Of a stretch of 38,600 nt of DNA, positions 21,054-29,216 are shown piece after piece. How positions within the stretch are numbered: position 1 is the stretch's first letter; every line of letters starts with the position of its first letter. Source of the DNA: an uncultured Acidobacteriota bacterium (GTDB lineage: Bacteria; Acidobacteriota; Blastocatellia; RBC074); the NCBI GenBank assembly GCA_903828635.1, contig CAIKMY010000262.1, forward strand, positions 1 through 38,600. The letters are read 5' to 3'. The notes under the pieces are model-generated. The model had not been told where the DNA came from. It did not search any database and saw nothing but the letters and a program-made list of their open reading frames with translations. The position numbers and the translations under genes were made by a program.

Positions 21054-21078
21054 GCCTGAGTGTTTCATCAACTCAGGC
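21054..21078. other. Perfect 8-bp hairpin upstream of the HU gene
   Basis: GCCTGAGT and ACTCAGGC flank a 9-nt loop, with a weaker CCGGG/CCCGG hairpin at 21021-21042 just before it. No T-run follows, so this may be an mRNA leader structure rather than a terminator. Confidence 0.35.
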
Positions 21079-21171
21079 GATGGCGACCAGCCGGTGTGCC
21101 AATAAATATCACCCATAAAACCAATAACTCAATCAGCAGATATTACAAGAGAATATACTGGAGGAAAATAA

Positions 21172-21474
21172 ATGGCAGAAAAGAAGCAGATGACCAAGAG
21201 CCAGCTGGCGGCACACATTGCCGGCAAGTTTGAGATGTCGAAGAAGCAGGCGAACGAGATTCTCGACGAGCTTGCTCAGGTTGCGGTAACGCAGACGAAG
21301 AAGATCGGGGCATTTACGCTTCCGGGGATTGGGAAGCTGGTCAAGGCACATCGCAAAGCGCGCAAGGGTCGGAATCCGGCGACGGGTGCAGAGATCAAGA
21401 TTCCGGCAAAGACGGTGGTCAAATTCCGCATTGCCAAGGCGTGCAAGGAGTCGATCGTTCCGCCGAAGAAGTAG
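21172..21474 (+). CDS. HU-family DNA-binding protein
   Basis: HU proteins are small basic dimers that bend and compact DNA. The 100-residue product has the N-terminal helical hairpin (MTKSQLAAHIAGKFEMSKKQ), the core GAFTLPGIGKLVKAHRKAR, the DNA-binding arm GRNPATGAEIKIPAKTVVKF with the conserved proline at the arm tip, and the end FRIAKACKESI. A short lysine-rich N-terminus and a PPKK tail add charge. GGAGG at normal spacing supports the ATG. A hairpin with T-runs follows after about 40 bp. Confidence 0.95.
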   Translation: MAEKKQMTKSQLAAHIAGKFEMSKKQANEILDELAQVAVTQTKKIGAFTLPGIGKLVKAHRKARKGRNPATGAEIKIPAKTVVKFRIAKACKESIVPPKK

Positions 21475-21514
21475 TCACCGGGCACGACCAGAATACCTGC
21501 CGAAGGAAAAAGCG

Positions 21515-21622
21515 ATGGCGAAGCAGCACGAGTGGGCTAAGTCTCAGCCACAGATGCTCCTTCGCCTTTTCTGTTTTGAAGGAATGAAGGGCTCACAGGC
21601 AAGCAGGCAGGCGAACAGATGA
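21515..21622 (+). CDS. Possible 35-residue leader peptide
   Basis: The ATG at 21515 has AAGGA seven nucleotides upstream, and the frame encodes 35 residues beginning MAKQHEWAKSQPQML. Its stop TGA overlaps the start of the MerA-like gene as ATGA, the same coupling seen in the recJ operon. The terminator-like hairpin lies inside its first half, which is the arrangement expected of an attenuator leader. I recognise no family. It may instead be chance. Confidence 0.35.
   Translation: MAKQHEWAKSQPQMLLRLFCFEGMKGSQASRQANR
21517..21577 (+). terminator. Terminator-like hairpin after the HU gene
   Basis: GGCGAAG at 21517-21523 pairs with CTTCGCC at 21560-21566, with AGCA/TGCT and a GTGG-GCT/AGCCAC inner helix, followed by TTTT and a second TTTT. 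It would end the HU transcript or attenuate reading into the next operon. Confidence 0.55.
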
Positions 21623-23163
21623 GAGGAAGAAGCGATTCATCGAAGGAGGTACTCGAGCGGCTGATCCCGGGGGATGAGGCGGATCGGCGTCTGATTGAGG
21701 CGTGTCATCCACCGGGGCATCGGAATCCTGAGGTGGTGGGCCGATACAATCTGGTGGCGATTGGTGGCGGAGCCGCGGGGCTGGTAAGTGCCGGTGGAGC
21801 CGGCCTGTTTGGGGGGCGGACAGCGTTGATTGAGCGGGTTCTGCTGGGTGGAGACTGCCTGACAACGGGATGTGTGCCATCCAAAGCGCTGCTGCGGGCC
21901 GCGCGAGCCGCCTACGATGCCGGGGAGTCAGGTCGCTATGGTGGAGGGCGAGAGGGGCAGGGGAGGCCGGACTTTGGTGCCGCAATGAGGCGCATGCGCG
22001 AGTTGCGGGCACGGATTGCGGTCAACGACTCGGTGGCGACGATCAGCAGCCGCTACAATGTCGATGTCTGGCTTGGTGGGGGCCGTTTTCTCGGACGCGA
22101 CACAATTGAGGTGGGCGGGGCACGTTTGAGATTTCGGCGGGCGGTGATTGCAACGGGAGCACGGCCAAAGACGCCGTCGATTCCGGGTTTGCGCGAGGCA
22201 GGATTTCACACCAGCGAGACGATCTTCACGCTGACGGAGATTCCACAAAGCCTGATCGTCATTGGTGGCGGGCCGATTGGCTGCGAACTTGCCCAGGCCT
22301 TTCGGCGCTTTGGCAGTGAGGTGGTCATGCTCAACGGAGATGAACGCCTGCTGCCACGAGAGGATAACGACGTTGCAGAGATCATCGAGCGTCAACTGGC
22401 AGGTGAGGGGATGGCGATCAGCCATGGAGTCAGGCTGCTTCGAGCCGGGACGCGGCAATCCCTGAAGCAGATCGTCTTTGTCGACAAGGGCGTTGAGAAG
22501 ACTGTTGAAGGCGAGGTGATCCTGGTGGCGATTGGCCGGCAGCCTAACATCGAGGGCCTTGGTCTCGAAGCGGCCGGGGTCGAATGGAACGAGTCCGGAG
22601 TGAGGGTTGACGATCATTTACGCACTACCAATCGACGAATCTATGCGGCAGGAGATGTCTGCTCAACGATGATGTTCACGCACGCCGCGGACGCCATGGC
22701 GCGAATAGCGGTGCGTAACGCCCTCTTCTTCGGGCATCAGCGAATGAGCCGACTGGTCGTGCCGCGATGTACCTTCACCGACCCGGAGGTTGCGCATGTC
22801 GGATACTCCGCCGCAGAGGCGCAGGCCGACGGCATCGAGGTGCGAACGCTGACGGCATACTTCTCCGACAATGATCGTGCGATCCTCGATGGCGAGGAGT
22901 CAGGAATGGCGCGAATTCATTATGACCGGCGCACGGACAGGATCATTGGCGGGACGATTATCGCGCGGCATGCTGGCGAGATGATTGGCCAACTGACGCT
23001 GGCAGTCACCTCGGGGCTGAAGCTCAGGAATCTTGCCACGACGATTCAGCCCTATCCAACGCTCTCCGAGAGCCTGCGAAGAATAGCGGATAACGAGATG
23101 CTTGATCGAATGCCGGATCTTCTTCGTCGGTTGCTACGCAGCTGGCTGGTGTGGAATCGCTGA
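21619..23163 (+). CDS. MerA-like pyridine nucleotide-disulfide oxidoreductase
   Basis: This 514-residue flavoprotein has an FAD site (NLVAIGGGAAGLVSAGG), the redox-active disulfide Cys80/Cys85 in GGDCLTTGCVPSKALLRA, an NAD(P)H site in VIGGGPIGCELAQAFRRFG, the second FAD segment IYAAGDVCS and the dimerisation domain ending TIQPYPTLSESLR. The N-terminal HPPGHRNPEVVGRYNLV matches proteins commonly annotated mercuric reductase. It has neither the N-terminal heavy-metal domain nor the C-terminal cysteine pair that delivers Hg(II), so mercury reduction is doubtful. The substrate is unknown. The start overlaps a small ORF as ATGA, and the radical SAM gene follows after 29 bp. Confidence 0.85.
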   Translation: MRGRSDSSKEVLERLIPGDEADRRLIEACHPPGHRNPEVVGRYNLVAIGGGAAGLVSAGGAGLFGGRTALIERVLLGGDCLTTGCVPSKALLRAARAAYDAGESGRYGGGREGQGRPDFGAAMRRMRELRARIAVNDSVATISSRYNVDVWLGGGRFLGRDTIEVGGARLRFRRAVIATGARPKTPSIPGLREAGFHTSETIFTLTEIPQSLIVIGGGPIGCELAQAFRRFGSEVVMLNGDERLLPREDNDVAEIIERQLAGEGMAISHGVRLLRAGTRQSLKQIVFVDKGVEKTVEGEVILVAIGRQPNIEGLGLEAAGVEWNESGVRVDDHLRTTNRRIYAAGDVCSTMMFTHAADAMARIAVRNALFFGHQRMSRLVVPRCTFTDPEVAHVGYSAAEAQADGIEVRTLTAYFSDNDRAILDGEESGMARIHYDRRTDRIIGGTIIARHAGEMIGQLTLAVTSGLKLRNLATTIQPYPTLSESLRRIADNEMLDRMPDLLRRLLRSWLVWNR

Positions 23164-23192
23164 GCGGGATGAAATCCCGTGGGAGGACCTGA

Positions 23193-24239
23193 ATGGAATC
23201 GATCTATTACGTCGCGACATTTCTCTGTCATCGCACCTGCCGCCACTGCTATGAAGACCGCTTTCGCCCATACTCCGGGAGCGAGTTGCAAAGTGTGGTC
23301 AGGGAGAGCATCGAGCTGCACCCACGGATTATTGACAACTTTCCTGACCGCATGACGTGGCTCGACCTCGAGGACTGCGATCCGGCAACGGGGCAACCAC
23401 GCGAAAAGACCGGCAGAATAGTCATCTCCGGCGGCGAGATTCTGTTGGAGGCCGTGCGCGAGCCGGTGCTGTATTCGGCACTCGACAGGCTGCATCGCAA
23501 ATATGATGGCCGGGTTGGATTGATCGTCCAGACGACCGGCGATCTGCTCAATGAGCGGATCGTTGACGAACTGCTCGCTCGTCACGTCTGGCAGATCTCC
23601 GTTTCAGGCATCGACGCCCATCACCAGGGACTGGAGACAGTGGAAGCACGCAGCCGTCAGGCAGCACGGCTGACGCGCATCTTTGAATCACGCGGGATGA
23701 TCAATGATCCGCACGTTGCTGAGGATGCGGGAAAAGGATCTTTCGATCGGCGCTATTTCAGCTTCTTTGGTGCCACCGAGGATGAGTGGATCGGCCCGCT
23801 CTGGCCGCGCGGGCGCGCCTGGAAGAATGAAATCTCGCGAGCAACACTCCGCGACAATTTCTGCAATCGCTGGTCGGGTGCGCTCAACTTTCTGCAATAC
23901 CACTACAACGGCTCCGAGGTTAGTGTTGAGCCGAATGGCAATGTCTATCCCTGCTGCATCAAGACGAAGCGGCCAATCGGCTCACTGCTCGATGAGAAGC
24001 TCGAAAAGATCCTCGACCGTCTTGCTGGCAATCCGGTCTATGAAGCCCTCTCGATGGGCCATCCAGAGCGGATGGGCATCGCTCACGGCTGGTCAGTCGA
24101 GAAGTTCATCGAGGCCTCGACCATCAGACTCCCGTCAGGAAAGGTCTATCAGAATTTCTGCATTGGTTGCGATCGCTTTCACGACGAAGTGCTCAGCGAC
24201 TCTTCCGCAGGCCGGCAATCGCCAGCATCGCGGAAATGA
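23193..24239 (+). CDS. Radical SAM protein with SPASM-like C-terminus
   Basis: The 348-residue product has the radical SAM cluster motif CHRTCRHC (Cys12, Cys16, Cys19) very near the N-terminus, a GGE motif in IVISGGEILLEA for SAM binding, and a C-terminal cysteine set (VYPCCIKTKRPIGS and FCIGCDRF) that suggests an auxiliary iron-sulphur cluster of the SPASM or twitch type. Such enzymes often modify peptides, but no precursor peptide gene is evident unless the small ORF at 21515 serves. GGGAGG precedes the ATG at good spacing. It is probably cotranscribed with the MerA-like gene. Its last 47 bp overlap the convergent MFS gene. Confidence 0.85.
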   Translation: MESIYYVATFLCHRTCRHCYEDRFRPYSGSELQSVVRESIELHPRIIDNFPDRMTWLDLEDCDPATGQPREKTGRIVISGGEILLEAVREPVLYSALDRLHRKYDGRVGLIVQTTGDLLNERIVDELLARHVWQISVSGIDAHHQGLETVEARSRQAARLTRIFESRGMINDPHVAEDAGKGSFDRRYFSFFGATEDEWIGPLWPRGRAWKNEISRATLRDNFCNRWSGALNFLQYHYNGSEVSVEPNGNVYPCCIKTKRPIGSLLDEKLEKILDRLAGNPVYEALSMGHPERMGIAHGWSVEKFIEASTIRLPSGKVYQNFCIGCDRFHDEVLSDSSAGRQSPASRK

Positions 24240-25530
24240 AGATGCAGACCGACAGGAACCAGAGCCCTGCGGAGTAGGAGCCGGTGCGGGTGCTCAACTG
24301 TCCGACGATCTGTGGTCCGAGATAGCCGCCAAGGTTGCCGACGGAATTGATCAGGCCGATCGCCGTCGCCGCCGCTGATGTCGTCAGAAAGACCGTCGGC
24401 CAGGTCCAGAAGACTGGCAGGTAGGCGTGGACACCGACACCGACAAGACAGAGAAAGCTGACCGTCAGCGCAAGATAATCACCGAGGACAATGCTCAGTG
24501 CCATGGAGATACCACCGAGGAGCAGCGGCCAGATGGTGTGCCAGCGCCGCTCGCCGGTGCGATCCGAGTGGGCTCCATTGATCAGCATCGTCGCGAAACC
24601 GAAGATGTAGGGCAGCATCGTCACTATCGTCTGGATGGTGACCGAGGTTCCCTTCATCTTTGCTGTAATTGAGGGCAGGAAGAATGTCAGGCCGTAATAG
24701 CCGGTGACGACGAAGAAATAGGTTGCCGCCAGCAGGTAGGTCTGAGGCGTCTTGAAGGCACGGATCAACCCCTGCTGCACCGTCGACTCTCCAGCCGCCA
24801 GTTTCTCGGCACGTTCGCGCGCCAGCTCCGAGACTATCCAATCCTTCTCTTCCTTGGGCAGCCACTTTGCGTGTTCCGGGCGATCCGTCAGCAGGAAGAT
24901 CGTCGTCACGCCAAGAATGATTGACGGGATGCCTTCGAGAATGAAGACCCAGCGCCAGCCGGGCCAGCCCAGCCAGCCGATGTTGTGCATGATGAACTGC
25001 GAGAGCGGCACGCCAACGATCGTGGCGATGGGAATGCCGATCAGGAAGTTGGCCTTCGCCCGGGCGCGATCCTCGGCGCGGAACCAGTGCGACAAGTAGA
25101 CAATGATCCCCGGAAAGAAGCCCGCCTCTGCTGCTCCAAGAATGAAGCGCAGACCGTAAAACTGAGTCGTCAGATCGGTGAAGTTCATCCATTTCGTGCC
25201 GATCAATCCCATGAGCGAGGCGACGATCCCCCACGAGATCATGATCCGCGCAATCCACTTTCGCGCGCTCCAGTTCTCGACGATCAGTGAGCCCGGAATC
25301 TCCAGCATGAAATAGCCGATGAAGAAGATCCCTGCACCAGTCCCGATCATCGCATCGGAAAAACCAAGTTCAGACTTCATCTGCAGCGCCGCGACGCCGA
25401 CATTCGTCCTGTCGAGAAAGGCAATGAAATAGAGCAGCAGCAGATAGGGCATCACCCGGCGGTTGATGCGACGACGGGTTCGCTGTGCAATCGACAGACT
25501 GTCGGCCTGGCTGGAGATGATCTCACTCAT
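24193..25530 (-). CDS. MFS transporter, anion:cation symporter (ACS) family
   Basis: The 445-residue protein has twelve likely membrane segments. The ACS-type first helix reads YFIAFLDRTNVGVAALQM, and LRFILGAAEAGFFPGIIVYL and a cytoplasmic middle loop (TDRPEHAKWLPKEEKDWI) follow. The second half contains GLINSVGNLGGYLGPQIVG. Relatives carry tartrate, phthalate or other organic acids with protons; the substrate here cannot be told. AGGTG precedes the ATG. It is convergent with the radical SAM gene (47-bp overlap) and lies upstream of the secreted amidohydrolase gene transcribed in the same direction. Confidence 0.9.
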   Translation of the reverse strand: MSEIISSQADSLSIAQRTRRRINRRVMPYLLLLYFIAFLDRTNVGVAALQMKSELGFSDAMIGTGAGIFFIGYFMLEIPGSLIVENWSARKWIARIMISWGIVASLMGLIGTKWMNFTDLTTQFYGLRFILGAAEAGFFPGIIVYLSHWFRAEDRARAKANFLIGIPIATIVGVPLSQFIMHNIGWLGWPGWRWVFILEGIPSIILGVTTIFLLTDRPEHAKWLPKEEKDWIVSELARERAEKLAAGESTVQQGLIRAFKTPQTYLLAATYFFVVTGYYGLTFFLPSITAKMKGTSVTIQTIVTMLPYIFGFATMLINGAHSDRTGERRWHTIWPLLLGGISMALSIVLGDYLALTVSFLCLVGVGVHAYLPVFWTWPTVFLTTSAAATAIGLINSVGNLGGYLGPQIVGQLSTRTGSYSAGLWFLSVCIFISAMLAIAGLRKSR

Positions 25531-25556
25531 GACAATTCACCTTGTTGCTGCAATCA

Positions 25557-25578
25557 ATAATGTATCTATAATGTATCT
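25557..25578. repeat. 11-bp perfect direct repeat x2 ahead of the MFS gene
   Basis: ataatgtatct occurs twice head to tail about 27 bp upstream of the MFS start, in the likely promoter or leader region. Confidence 0.9.
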
Positions 25579-25703
25579 ATGCGTTGCCGCACGGACAGCG
25601 GCGATGAATGCTATACCCGAATGTGCATTATGTCCAGATAGAATGCAAAATGAGAACAAAGGCGTCGAGGCTCCAGACGGCTTCTCTTACTTTTGCTCAT
25701 TTC

Positions 25704-27164
25704 TCAACGCCTGATGGCCACGCCGGGTTTGACACCATCGACCAGTTTCTGGTCACGGACAACAAACTGCCCGTTGACGAGGACGTGATGAATGCCTTCA
25801 GAGTATTGCGCGGCATTCTCAAAGGTAGCGCGATCAGTGACGTGATCGGGATCGAAAAGGATCAGATCGGCGACGGCGCCCACCCTGACACGACCGCGAT
25901 TACGCATCGATGGCACGGCCTTCTCAAGCCGTTGGGCCGGCAGCAAAGACATCTTGCGCAGTGCATCCATCAGGGAGATCACCTTCTGCTCGCGGACATA
26001 GCGACCAAGAACGCGGGCATACGATCCGGCGCCGCGAGGATGGCCCTTGCCATTGGTGATCAGACCATCGCTGGCGATCATGATCGATGGATGGCTGACG
26101 GCGAGTCGGGCAATGCGCTCGGGGATCGAATGAATGACGACGAGGCCACCCTCTTTGCGATAACGGGCAAAGGTCTCGGCGGTGAGCCGCTCACCGGTGG
26201 CCACCCACTGGAGATCCCCATAACCGACGCCGAGCTTCTGCTGCCACCCCTCATCGAAGATGGCGGTTTCGAGGCCGGTCATCGCGGCGGTATAGGGATA
26301 GGCTTCGGTGGTGACGTCGATGCCGCGCTGGCGGGCACCATCGATCAGGGTAAGACATTCGGGAGTCTGAATCAACCCGGTGCTGGTGACGTGAACGATG
26401 TGGAGTGAGGCCCCGGTGGCCACTGCATCGGCAACCACCTCCTGCATTGCTTCGAGAGCGCTGCCGGGCTCAACAGCGCCGTGAGAACGAACGTGCGTGA
26501 AACAGGTGACACCTCGTTCGGCGGCGAGCCGAAAGATCGACATGATCTCTTCGCGCCTCGTTGCCGGCACGTAAGCGATGCCAAAGCCGATCCCGATCGC
26601 GCCATCATTGAGCCCCCTGGTGATTATCTCACCGATGCGACGATTCTCATCGGCAGTCGCCGGCGTGGCAATCGCCCGATCACGAGGCAGCCACGAACCG
26701 GAATCGCCCATGACTTTCATTTTTACCGGAACGTGGCCGACGGTTGCGCCGAAATTGATCAGCGATCTGCCGGTACGCTCGGCATACCATGCCGGGATGT
26801 CGGCCGTACCGACTTCGAGTTCAAGCGCGGTCGTCACCCCATCACGTGCCTTGTAACGGTAATTCTCCTCATCCTGGCCGTGTGAATGGAGGTCAATCAG
26901 GCCTGGCGCCAGCACCAGCCCCTTCGCATCGATCACCGTCTTTCCCGTGAGAGGCCTGGTGGTGATCGCGACGATCGAACCGCCCCGCAGACCAACGTTG
27001 CGCACCGCATCGAGCCCCGACTCAGGGTCCATCACCCGGGCACCGGAAAAGACGATATCGAGGCTGACGTCACGCTGCCCCTCGACCGTCGCCCACTGCG
27101 GTCCAATGATGATTACCAGCAGAAGCGCCAGCACGACAATCCGACTGAAGATCTGTTTCGACAT
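25704..27164 (-). CDS. Secreted D-aminoacylase-like amidohydrolase
   Basis: The 486-residue product has a signal peptide (FSRIVVLALLLVIIIGPQWA). The amidohydrolase beta-sandwich strand DIVFSGARVMDPESGLDAVR is followed by the metal-binding DLHSHGQDE, an ALELEVG segment with the family glutamate, FTHVRSHG and LHIVHVTSTG with later metal histidines, and the catalytic Asp in IMIASDGLITNGKGHPR. This pattern fits N-acyl-D-amino-acid deacylase. It may free D-amino acids from acylated or peptide forms outside the cytoplasm. I chose the ATG at 27162-27164; a GTG three codons upstream is possible. It is divergent from the S15-type hydrolase across about 145 bp. Confidence 0.88.
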   Translation of the reverse strand: MSKQIFSRIVVLALLLVIIIGPQWATVEGQRDVSLDIVFSGARVMDPESGLDAVRNVGLRGGSIVAITTRPLTGKTVIDAKGLVLAPGLIDLHSHGQDEENYRYKARDGVTTALELEVGTADIPAWYAERTGRSLINFGATVGHVPVKMKVMGDSGSWLPRDRAIATPATADENRRIGEIITRGLNDGAIGIGFGIAYVPATRREEIMSIFRLAAERGVTCFTHVRSHGAVEPGSALEAMQEVVADAVATGASLHIVHVTSTGLIQTPECLTLIDGARQRGIDVTTEAYPYTAAMTGLETAIFDEGWQQKLGVGYGDLQWVATGERLTAETFARYRKEGGLVVIHSIPERIARLAVSHPSIMIASDGLITNGKGHPRGAGSYARVLGRYVREQKVISLMDALRKMSLLPAQRLEKAVPSMRNRGRVRVGAVADLILFDPDHVTDRATFENAAQYSEGIHHVLVNGQFVVRDQKLVDGVKPGVAIRR

Positions 27165-27309
27165 GGACTTCACACCCCTGTTGAGTAATATTGTGGACTC
27201 CGATAAACAGTCTTGCCCGATAGCAGCCCGATCGGGCCTTGTTGCAGCTCGATGCGCTGCAGAATCGATGGTTCAAACCAAAATGACCCAATCCAAAATG
27301 GATCAAAGC

Positions 27310-29187
27310 ATGAAAAAGAAAATCACAAAGACCCTGGTAATTGCGATGCTGCTAATGATGATCGCGACCGGAGCCGGACGTGAACTGTTCGCCTCGCAGG
27401 AGGGGGCACGGTTCAATCTCAACGCCGTCATGATACCGATGCGTGACGGCATCAGGCTCAACACTCATATCTTCGTGCCAGCCGGCTTTGACGGGAAGAA
27501 AGAATCGCTCCCGATCATCCTCGAGCGAACCCCCTACCAGGCACCGGCCACGGCGCGCAACTGGTCCGAGGGAAAGTACAAATCCCTCGCCGCCGACGGC
27601 TACATCTTCGTCATTCAGGACATCCGCGGGCGTTACAAATCGGAAGGGCGCTTTGTCATGCAGCGCGCCCCGGAGTCACTGCGCCGCGACAAACCCGATC
27701 CACAGGTCGTTGACGAGGTGACCGATGCCTGGGACACCATCGAGTGGCTGACCAGCAACATCCCCGGCAATAACGGCCGCGTTGGCATCATCGGCATCTC
27801 CTATCCGGGATGGACGGCGGCGATGGCGACGCTCAAACCACATCCGGCGCTCAAGGCTGCCTCGCCACAGGCCTCCCCCGCCGATATGTTTATCGGCGAC
27901 GACTTTCATCACAATGGCGCCTTCCGCCTGAGCTACGGCTTTGAGTACGCCACCATGATGGAGACCAGCAAAGAGAGCTACCGCTTCACCTTCGATCGCT
28001 ACGACACCTTTGACTGGTACCTTGCCCTCGGATCGCTCAACAACGTCAACCGACATTACCTTCACGGCAAAATTCCCACCTGGAACGACTTCGTCGAGCA
28101 CCCAAACTACGATGCCTTCTGGCAAACCCAGGCGATGGCCGGTTACCTGCAACAGGTCAATATCCCGATGCTCAACGTCGCCGGCTGGTGGGACCAGGAA
28201 GACTTCTACGGGCCACTCAAAATCTATGAGGCTCTCGAAAAGCACGACACCCGGCGAATCAATTACCTTGTCGCCGGTCCGTGGAATCACGGAGGCTGGG
28301 CACGCGGCGAGGGTTCGAGTCTTGGTCGGATCGCCTTTGACAGCCCAACGGCCCGTCACTATCGCGAACAGATCGAGGCCCCGTGGTTTGCCTTCTGGCT
28401 CAAGGATCGCGGGCGCCCCGGGATCACCGAGGCAATCACCTTCCGCACCGGCGCCAATGAGTGGCGCAGCGATGACCAGTGGCCGCCGGTTGCCAGCAGC
28501 CGAAAGCGCCAGCTCTACCTTCACGCCAATGGCCGGATCTCATTCGACCCGCCAACAGAAAGCGGCAGCGCCTTTGACAGCTATATCTCTGATCCGGCCA
28601 ATCCGGTACCTTACCGGGCGCGCCCGATCGAGCCGACCTACTCGCCACGCGGATCGGGCTGGTCAACCTGGCTTGTCGAGGATCAGCGTTTTGCCAATCG
28701 GCGACCAGACGTCCTCAGCTGGCAGACCGAGCCGCTCACCGAAGAGGTAACGATTCAGGGAGAGGCGATCGCGCACCTCTTCGCCTCGACCAGCGGAACT
28801 GACAGCGACTGGATCGTCAAGCTGATTGACGTCTATCCCGAAGAGTATGACAAAGATCCGAAGATGGGAGGCTTCCAGCTCATGGTCGCCAACGACGTCA
28901 TGCGCGGTCGCTTCCGGCGTGGCTTCATCAAACCGGAACCGATGGTGCCCAATCGACCGACCGCAATCGATATCGATCTGCACCACCTCAACCACCGCTT
29001 CGGGCGCGGCCACCGGATCATGGTGCAGGTTCAGAGCACCTGGTTTCCGGTCATCGACCGCAACCCGCAGCGGTTCGTTCCGAATATCTTCAAGGCGGTC
29101 GAGAGCGACTTCATCCGGACCACACAGCGGATCCACCGCTCCAAATCAGCCCCCTCACACATCGAAGTCAGCGTGGCGATCAGGTGA
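27310..29187 (+). CDS. Secreted CocE/NonD-type alpha/beta hydrolase (peptidase S15 family)
   Basis: From the ATG at 27310 the product has 625 residues with a signal peptide (KKKITKTLVIAMLLMMIATG). The S15 fold shows MIPMRDGIRLNTHIFVP, the nucleophile Ser164 in GIISYPG-like context (IGISYPGWTAA), Asp295 in WWDQEDFYG and His327 in GPWNHGGWARG. The C-terminal jelly-roll domain contains VTIQGEAIAHLFASTSGTDS and ends near THIEVSVAI. Relatives cleave X-Pro dipeptides or ester bonds; the exact substrate is unclear. Starts at 27268, 27283 and 27298 are also in frame, within a short AAAATG-rich repeat. It ends 29 bp from the convergent ExuT-like gene. Confidence 0.87.
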   Translation: MKKKITKTLVIAMLLMMIATGAGRELFASQEGARFNLNAVMIPMRDGIRLNTHIFVPAGFDGKKESLPIILERTPYQAPATARNWSEGKYKSLAADGYIFVIQDIRGRYKSEGRFVMQRAPESLRRDKPDPQVVDEVTDAWDTIEWLTSNIPGNNGRVGIIGISYPGWTAAMATLKPHPALKAASPQASPADMFIGDDFHHNGAFRLSYGFEYATMMETSKESYRFTFDRYDTFDWYLALGSLNNVNRHYLHGKIPTWNDFVEHPNYDAFWQTQAMAGYLQQVNIPMLNVAGWWDQEDFYGPLKIYEALEKHDTRRINYLVAGPWNHGGWARGEGSSLGRIAFDSPTARHYREQIEAPWFAFWLKDRGRPGITEAITFRTGANEWRSDDQWPPVASSRKRQLYLHANGRISFDPPTESGSAFDSYISDPANPVPYRARPIEPTYSPRGSGWSTWLVEDQRFANRRPDVLSWQTEPLTEEVTIQGEAIAHLFASTSGTDSDWIVKLIDVYPEEYDKDPKMGGFQLMVANDVMRGRFRRGFIKPEPMVPNRPTAIDIDLHHLNHRFGRGHRIMVQVQSTWFPVIDRNPQRFVPNIFKAVESDFIRTTQRIHRSKSAPSHIEVSVAIR

Positions 29188-29216
29188 AGGCCACTAACGA
29201 GAGGGCTGCGCGGTTG

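Larger units (their letters stand above)
20248..21171. other. Long relatively AT-rich region without a convincing gene
   Basis: About 920 bp separate the LysW-like leader from the HU gene. Open frames here lack ribosome-binding sites and show no recognisable protein. Base composition is visibly lower in GC than the flanking genes. It contains an 18-bp palindrome, a 12-bp tandem repeat and two short hairpins. A structured RNA cannot be excluded. Confidence 0.6.

Noticed and set aside
20595-21105. Open frames of 110-140 codons in the long gap before the HU gene
   Set aside because: They have no ribosome-binding site, read through the 12-bp repeat in more than one frame, and resemble no protein I know.
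21619-23163. Functional mercuric reductase
   Set aside because: No heavy-metal domain, no C-terminal cysteine pair and no mer genes nearby.
26947-27309. Upstream extension of the S15-type hydrolase
   Set aside because: It overlaps the divergent amidohydrolase gene, and the signal peptide begins at 27310.
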